DNA of 8,546 bases from Solobacterium sp. UBA636 (GTDB lineage Bacteria; Bacillota_I; Bacilli_A; Erysipelotrichales; Erysipelotrichaceae), in NCBI GenBank assembly GCA_002299675.1, contig DBOW01000139.1, positions 23,627-32,172 of the forward strand, read 5' to 3'. Below the pieces are notes generated by a model that was not told the origin of the DNA, did not search any database, and was given only the letters and a program-made list of their open reading frames with translations. Numbering within the stretch: position 1 is the first letter of the stretch; every line of letters begins with the position of its first letter. The translations under genes and the position numbers were made by a program. Of the stretch, positions 3,938 to 8,546 are shown piece by piece.

Positions 3938-6505
3938 ATGCCAAATAGAAGAACTGTTTTATTAGTTGAAGATAATGAACTGAATATCGAGATTCTATCC
4001 AGCATACTGGAAAAGGAATATCATGTGCTTAAAGCCTATAATGGCAAAGAGGCAATCGATATTTTAAATAATAAAAGCAATAAGATTTCTCTGGTTATGA
4101 CCGATGTCAATATGCCGCTGATGGGTGGCTATGAACTGCTGGATTATTTAAAGAAAGACGAAGAGCTTTCACTTATTCCGGTTATTGTCATGACACAGAG
4201 TGATTCTCAAGAAGAGGAACTGGCGGCCTTGAGCCATGGTGCCAATGATTTTCTGCCCAAGCCTTATCGTCCATCAATTATTCTGCACCGGGCCAGGAAT
4301 CTGATTAAGTTCAGAGAAACGGCAGCCATAGTCAATGAACTGCAGAAAGACAGACTGACTGGTTTATATACCAGGGAATATTTCTACAAGAAAGCAGAAG
4401 AAATTATTCAGAACGATCTGGATAATGATTACTCCATTATCTGTACCAATATTGAAAATTTTAAGCTTTATAATGATATTTTTGGTCAGAAGGCTGGAGA
4501 TGAACTGTTAGTAGATATAGCCTCAAATATAGCTAAGGCACTGGGACCTCAGGGGATATGCGGCCGTATGAATGCCGACCGTTTTCTGATTCTGCAGAAA
4601 AGAAATATTGAAGAAAAAGACAGAGCAGAGTATCTGAAATTACATAATCAGTTTAACGAAAACGTCACTTTGAAGTGGGGTGTTTATCGTGTTGTTGATA
4701 GAAATGTTCATATTGAACTGATGTGTGACAGAGCCAAACTGGCCTGTGATTCTATTAAGGGCATATTTGATACTTATGTTGCCGAATATGACGAAAAGCT
4801 TCGAGATAAGCTTTTAAAGGAAATGGCCATTACCGAGGTTATGGAATCCGCTTTAAAGGATGGCCAGTTTACTTTTTATCTGCAGCCAAAATACGATATT
4901 AGAAACAATCTGCCTTCTGGTGCCGAGGCTCTGGTCAGATGGATTCATCCGGAATGGGGATTCATGTCGCCTGCTGATTTTATTCCGCTTTTTGAAAGTA
5001 ATGGATTTATCACAACTCTTGATGAATATATCTGGGAAGAGGTTTTTAAGACACTGGAAAGATGGAAGAGAAGCGGTTTTAAGCTGCTTCCTGTATCAGT
5101 GAATGTGAGCCGCATAGATGTTCTAAGAAGCAGTCTTCCGGATACTTTCCGCAGACTTCTTAATAAATATGATGTAGAACCTGAATATGTGCATCTGGAA
5201 CTTACTGAATCAGCCTACAGCGATAATACCAGAGAAATTATAGATACTGTTGATGAATTAAGACAGCTTGGTTTTCTGATTGAGATGGATGATTTTGGTT
5301 CAGGCTATTCTTCACTCAATATGTTTTCGCAGATGAATATTGATTATCTTAAGCTGGATATGAAGTTTATTCAGAATGAATTGAGTTCGCCTGCTGGCGC
5401 AACTATTATCAGTTTTATCATTGACCTGGCTCATAAGCTTGATCTGAAGGTAGTGGCTGAGGGAGTTGAGAGCTATGAGCATGTTAAAAAACTGAGAAAT
5501 ATGAACTGTGACTATGGACAGGGATATTTCTACTCTAGACCTTTAAAGGTAAGTGACTATGAATCCTTGATCGAAGGCATAGATTTTTCCGTGAGTGAGA
5601 AAGCTGAATATTCAGATATGACTGAAGACAGCCGTCATATATTGATTATTGATGATGATGAAGAATACTGCAGACTGGTTGAAAAGACTTTTGGCTCTAA
5701 ATTTGTTTTTACAAGGATTAGAAATATGTCTGAGCTAAACGCAATAATCGAAAGAAAAGAGTGTTTTGATGTCATCATCTTAAACTATGAATTGGATGAA
5801 GCTGAAAAGATAAGTGGAGTGATACGCCATGATGCTCATCTTTTTGCGACTCCTATACTGGCTATTATCAACAATCCTTCAAAATGCAAAGCTCAGATAA
5901 ATCTTGAAGGAAGCGATGATTTTTTATGTAAGCATCATCCTCTCTGCGATCTTTATCGTCGGGTTGAGGCACTGGTTACGCTTAGTGAAACACGCAGAAA
6001 ATGCCAGGCTTTAAGGGAAGAGGCCAGCCATGACTATACTACTTCACTTTTAAACCGTCGAGGTCTTAAGTGGGCTCTGGATTCGATAAAAGACAGTGAA
6101 TATCCACTGGGTATTTATATTTTCGATATTGATAATCTGAAAAATGTTAATGATTCTAAAGGTCATGAAGCAGGTGATGCGGCAATCAGGGAATTTGCCG
6201 ATATGGTTTTAAATAATACGCGCAGCAGAGATATTTCATGCCGCTATGGTGGAGATGAATTCCTGCTGATACTGAAAAACATTGGAAATGAAAAAACAGC
6301 TCTAAAAAAGGGAAATGAAATCTGTAAAAAGTATGCATCTATCTGCTCCAGCAAGGGCATAGAAGCCAGCTGTTCATGCGGCCTGAAGCTGTGCAAAAGT
6401 TCTGATGATATTTCAATGAGCCTGATCGACAAGGCGGACAGAGCTCTTTATGTATCTAAGCAGGAAGGCAAGGGACATTGTGTAATATTTGGGGAGGACA
6501 GATGA
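3938..6505 (+). CDS. Five-domain c-di-GMP regulator: REC / degenerate GGDEF / EAL / pseudo-REC / GGDEF
   Basis: An 855-residue soluble protein. REC1 (about 5-125) is complete, with Asp12, phospho-acceptor Asp56 (MTDVNMP), Thr86 and Lys108. GGDEF1 (about 138-280) is degenerate: the signature reads NADRF (212-216) and the metal Asp is Asn171 (NIENFK), so it should not make c-di-GMP. The EAL domain (about 295-550) retains all metal and catalytic residues: Glu330 (EAL), Asn389, Glu421, Asp451/Asp452 (DDFGSGYSS), Lys472, Glu508 and Gln528, predicting an active phosphodiesterase. REC2 (about 566-685) keeps the IIDDDEE start but has Asn616 where the phospho-acceptor Asp is expected. GGDEF2 (about 699-853) has an intact GGDEF (771-775), metal Asp730, and an inhibitory-site RxxD (Arg762-Asp765) five residues upstream. 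The protein thus seems able both to make and to degrade c-di-GMP, with REC1 as input. It follows the HPt gene by 9 bases (GTGGGG site) and overlaps the kinase gene by 4 bp. Which activity dominates is not visible. Confidence 0.92.
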   Translation: MPNRRTVLLVEDNELNIEILSSILEKEYHVLKAYNGKEAIDILNNKSNKISLVMTDVNMPLMGGYELLDYLKKDEELSLIPVIVMTQSDSQEEELAALSHGANDFLPKPYRPSIILHRARNLIKFRETAAIVNELQKDRLTGLYTREYFYKKAEEIIQNDLDNDYSIICTNIENFKLYNDIFGQKAGDELLVDIASNIAKALGPQGICGRMNADRFLILQKRNIEEKDRAEYLKLHNQFNENVTLKWGVYRVVDRNVHIELMCDRAKLACDSIKGIFDTYVAEYDEKLRDKLLKEMAITEVMESALKDGQFTFYLQPKYDIRNNLPSGAEALVRWIHPEWGFMSPADFIPLFESNGFITTLDEYIWEEVFKTLERWKRSGFKLLPVSVNVSRIDVLRSSLPDTFRRLLNKYDVEPEYVHLELTESAYSDNTREIIDTVDELRQLGFLIEMDDFGSGYSSLNMFSQMNIDYLKLDMKFIQNELSSPAGATIISFIIDLAHKLDLKVVAEGVESYEHVKKLRNMNCDYGQGYFYSRPLKVSDYESLIEGIDFSVSEKAEYSDMTEDSRHILIIDDDEEYCRLVEKTFGSKFVFTRIRNMSELNAIIERKECFDVIILNYELDEAEKISGVIRHDAHLFATPILAIINNPSKCKAQINLEGSDDFLCKHHPLCDLYRRVEALVTLSETRRKCQALREEASHDYTTSLLNRRGLKWALDSIKDSEYPLGIYIFDIDNLKNVNDSKGHEAGDAAIREFADMVLNNTRSRDISCRYGGDEFLLILKNIGNEKTALKKGNEICKKYASICSSKGIEASCSCGLKLCKSSDDISMSLIDKADRALYVSKQEGKGHCVIFGEDR

Positions 6506-8546
6506 AAAAAAGATTTGGTCTATTTGTCGGCACAGCTGTAATGGTAATTGTTCTGGTGTTTGTATCAGTCAGATATTATGATTTTGTGTCTACTACCATC
6601 TATGAGGAGTCTTCGGCACATTTAAAGGAAATTTATCATCAGGCAAATATGTCTTTGCACAATCTGGTTTCCAATAACTGGGGCAATCTGCATACCTGGG
6701 AGCCTTATATTATAGGCAATGATGATGAAAAGGTTAATGAATATGTAGCGGTTTTGAAAAATGAAGCAGGTTTTACTGATTTCTATTTTATAAACGGTGA
6801 TGGTGAATACATGTCATCAAACTATAAGACAGGCTATCTGAATCTGAAGGAAAAACTGGAAGCACTGACAGTGGATAAAAAAGATGTTGTGGTATCTTCA
6901 GTAGTCCCAGGACAGCCAGAGATCATGGTGTTTGCAGTTCCCTGCAGGAAGTCGGTTTTTAATGGTTTTGAATATGAGGCTATTGCGGTAAGTTTCAATA
7001 ACTCCGACCTGGTTAATGTACTGGATGTAAATGCCTTTAACAATCAGTCCAATGCCTATGTAATATATCCAGATGGCAGGGTAATTGTTGATAATGCCGG
7101 CAATGAGGAAATAACTATTTTTAATTTTCTGGGCATGCTGCTGGATAAATCGGATATGCCAGTGAGCGAAATAAACGCTCTTCAGACAGCTTTTGAAAAG
7201 GGTGAAAATGGCGTAAGAACATTTAGTGTTGATGATAAAGAATATTATCTTGTTTATGAGTCGGCAGCTTTTGAAAACTGGATAACACTGGGTATTGTTG
7301 AGGTTGATATAGTAAATGCCTCAATGAACAGGCTGCAGGAAACAACCATGGTGGTTGTGATGTCTGTTGCGGCGGCTGCCTTTATTTCCATACTGATATA
7401 TTTTATCAGCAAATACCGTTCTGATATTAAGGCCAAGGACTCAGAAATTACTTATCGTGAGGAACTGTTCTCAACCTTGTCAACTAATGTAGATGATGTC
7501 TTTATGATGCTGGATGCAGCTACCATGCATACCGATTATCTTTCACCAAATGTTGAAAGACTGATGGGTATTAAGGAAGAGGATGCCGAAAATGATATCC
7601 GGGTTTTAAAGGAGCTTAGATCAAAGAATGAGGATATCAGCATTCTTGATGAAATGGCAACTTTAAAAGTTGGCGAACAGCGGGTGTGGAACAGGGAATA
7701 TGTTCATCTGGAAACTAAGGAATACCGTTATTTTACAGTTACGGCTATCTGTCGAATTATTAATGATAAGAAGAAGTATATTGCGGTTTTTTCTGATCGA
7801 AGTCAGGAAAAGAAAATTAATCAGGATCTGGAATATGCCGTTGCCCAGGCTCAGTCGGCCAATAAGGCCAAGTCTGCTTTCCTGTCCAATATGTCTCATG
7901 ATATAAGAACGCCAATGAATGCCATTATTGGTTTTACAACTCTGGCGGCTGCCAATATTGATTCTAAGGAAAAGGTTAGTGATTATCTTACTAAGATTCT
8001 TTCTTCCTGCAACCATCTGTTAAGTCTGATTAATGATATTCTGGACATGAGTCGTATTGAATCAGGCAAGATTCAGCTGGATGAAACTGAGGTTAATCTT
8101 TCAGATGTTCTGCATGATATTAAGACAATTATATCTGGTCAGGTAAATGCCAAGCAGCTTGAGCTGTATATGGATACACTGGATGTTACAGATGAAGATG
8201 TATATTGTGATAAAACACGTCTTAATCAGGTGCTGCTTAATCTGTTAAGCAATGCCATCAAATTTACAAAACCTGGAGGCATGATTTCTTTAAGAGTGTC
8301 GCAGCTTCATAATGCACCTAAGGGCAAGGGCATCTATGAATTCAGAGTCAAGGATAATGGTATTGGCATGTCTGAAGAGTTCGCAAGGCATATTTTTGAG
8401 CCTTTTGAAAGAGAGAGAACTTCGACTGTTTCCCGGATTCAGGGTACAGGCCTGGGTATGGCAATATCCAAAAACATTATCGATATGATGGGTGGAAGTA
8501 TTGATGTCATAACCAAGAAGGATTTTGGAACGGAGTTTATTATCCG
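6502..8546 (+). CDS. Membrane sensor histidine kinase, possibly hybrid (3' end cut by window edge)
   Basis: The frame is open for 681 codons to the window end with no stop. GGGGAGG (6491-6497) lies 4 bases before the ATG, which overlaps the previous gene's stop by 4 bp. One membrane helix (about 7-25), a roughly 255-residue extracytoplasmic sensor region, a second helix (about 283-303) and a PAS-like domain (about 320-437) lead into the kinase core. The core has the phospho-accepting His466 (SNMSHDIRTPMNAI), N-box Asn584 (NLLSNAIKFT), G1 box Asp618 (DNGIGM), FEPFER and the G2 box GTGLG (648-652). The sensor region contains blocks such as FYFINGDGEYM and YVIYPDGRVIVDN, which resemble double Cache domains, but the ligand is unknown. 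The sequence stops at the end of the ATPase domain (GTEFIIR). Kinases with this core often continue into a receiver, which an HPt relay would need, but that part is not seen. It is likely the input of the operon's phosphorelay. Confidence 0.93.
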   Translation, partial: MKKRFGLFVGTAVMVIVLVFVSVRYYDFVSTTIYEESSAHLKEIYHQANMSLHNLVSNNWGNLHTWEPYIIGNDDEKVNEYVAVLKNEAGFTDFYFINGDGEYMSSNYKTGYLNLKEKLEALTVDKKDVVVSSVVPGQPEIMVFAVPCRKSVFNGFEYEAIAVSFNNSDLVNVLDVNAFNNQSNAYVIYPDGRVIVDNAGNEEITIFNFLGMLLDKSDMPVSEINALQTAFEKGENGVRTFSVDDKEYYLVYESAAFENWITLGIVEVDIVNASMNRLQETTMVVVMSVAAAAFISILIYFISKYRSDIKAKDSEITYREELFSTLSTNVDDVFMMLDAATMHTDYLSPNVERLMGIKEEDAENDIRVLKELRSKNEDISILDEMATLKVGEQRVWNREYVHLETKEYRYFTVTAICRIINDKKKYIAVFSDRSQEKKINQDLEYAVAQAQSANKAKSAFLSNMSHDIRTPMNAIIGFTTLAAANIDSKEKVSDYLTKILSSCNHLLSLINDILDMSRIESGKIQLDETEVNLSDVLHDIKTIISGQVNAKQLELYMDTLDVTDEDVYCDKTRLNQVLLNLLSNAIKFTKPGGMISLRVSQLHNAPKGKGIYEFRVKDNGIGMSEEFARHIFEPFERERTSTVSRIQGTGLGMAISKNIIDMMGGSIDVITKKDFGTEFII

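Noticed and set aside
7663..8016. 117-codon open frame on the minus strand
   Set aside because: It lies opposite the PAS and HisKA parts of the histidine kinase, has no family resemblance or ribosome binding site, and is explained as a shadow of the coding strand.

Overview
The window comes from an AT-rich, Gram-positive-style bacterial chromosome. GC looks like about 40% by eye. Strong GGAGG or AAGGGG ribosome binding sites, textbook sigma-A promoter elements and the gene families all suggest a gut-type Bacillota (Clostridia or Erysipelotrichia). The sequence alone does not fix the genus. There are no RNA genes, insertion sequences, CRISPR arrays or phage genes. Seven genes are present in three transcription units, and two of them run off the ends.

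Region 1 (1-393, minus strand) is a metal-efflux unit. A small soluble CxxC metallochaperone (HMA domain) is followed, with a one-base stop/start overlap, by the first 33 codons of what is probably a heavy-metal P-type ATPase. The promoter is near perfect (TTGACA, 17 bp, TATACT). A 9-2-9 perfect palindrome next to the -10 box looks like an operator for an ArsR/SmtB-type metal sensor.

Region 2 (about 445-3457, plus strand) is a compact operon of three genes: a DUF2974 (Mbeg1-like) lipase-fold hydrolase, a cardiolipin synthase and a short MazG-like nucleotide pyrophosphohydrolase. The first two overlap by 4 bp. A hairpin terminator built across the last stop codon ends the unit. The first gene lacks a convincing ribosome binding site, and its best promoter would place the transcript start almost on the ATG.

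Region 3 (about 3514-8546, plus strand) is a signalling operon of three tightly packed genes: a free-standing HPt phosphotransfer protein, an 855-residue five-domain c-di-GMP protein (REC, degenerate GGDEF, intact EAL, pseudo-REC, intact GGDEF) and a membrane sensor histidine kinase cut by the window end. Read together they look like a self-contained phosphorelay: the kinase senses something outside the membrane, the HPt protein carries the phosphate, and the N-terminal receiver of the c-di-GMP protein is the output. That protein carries both a synthase and a phosphodiesterase that look intact, so phosphorylation could set the balance between making and degrading c-di-GMP. This arrangement is the most interesting part of the window. 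The components are known families; the wiring is inferred.
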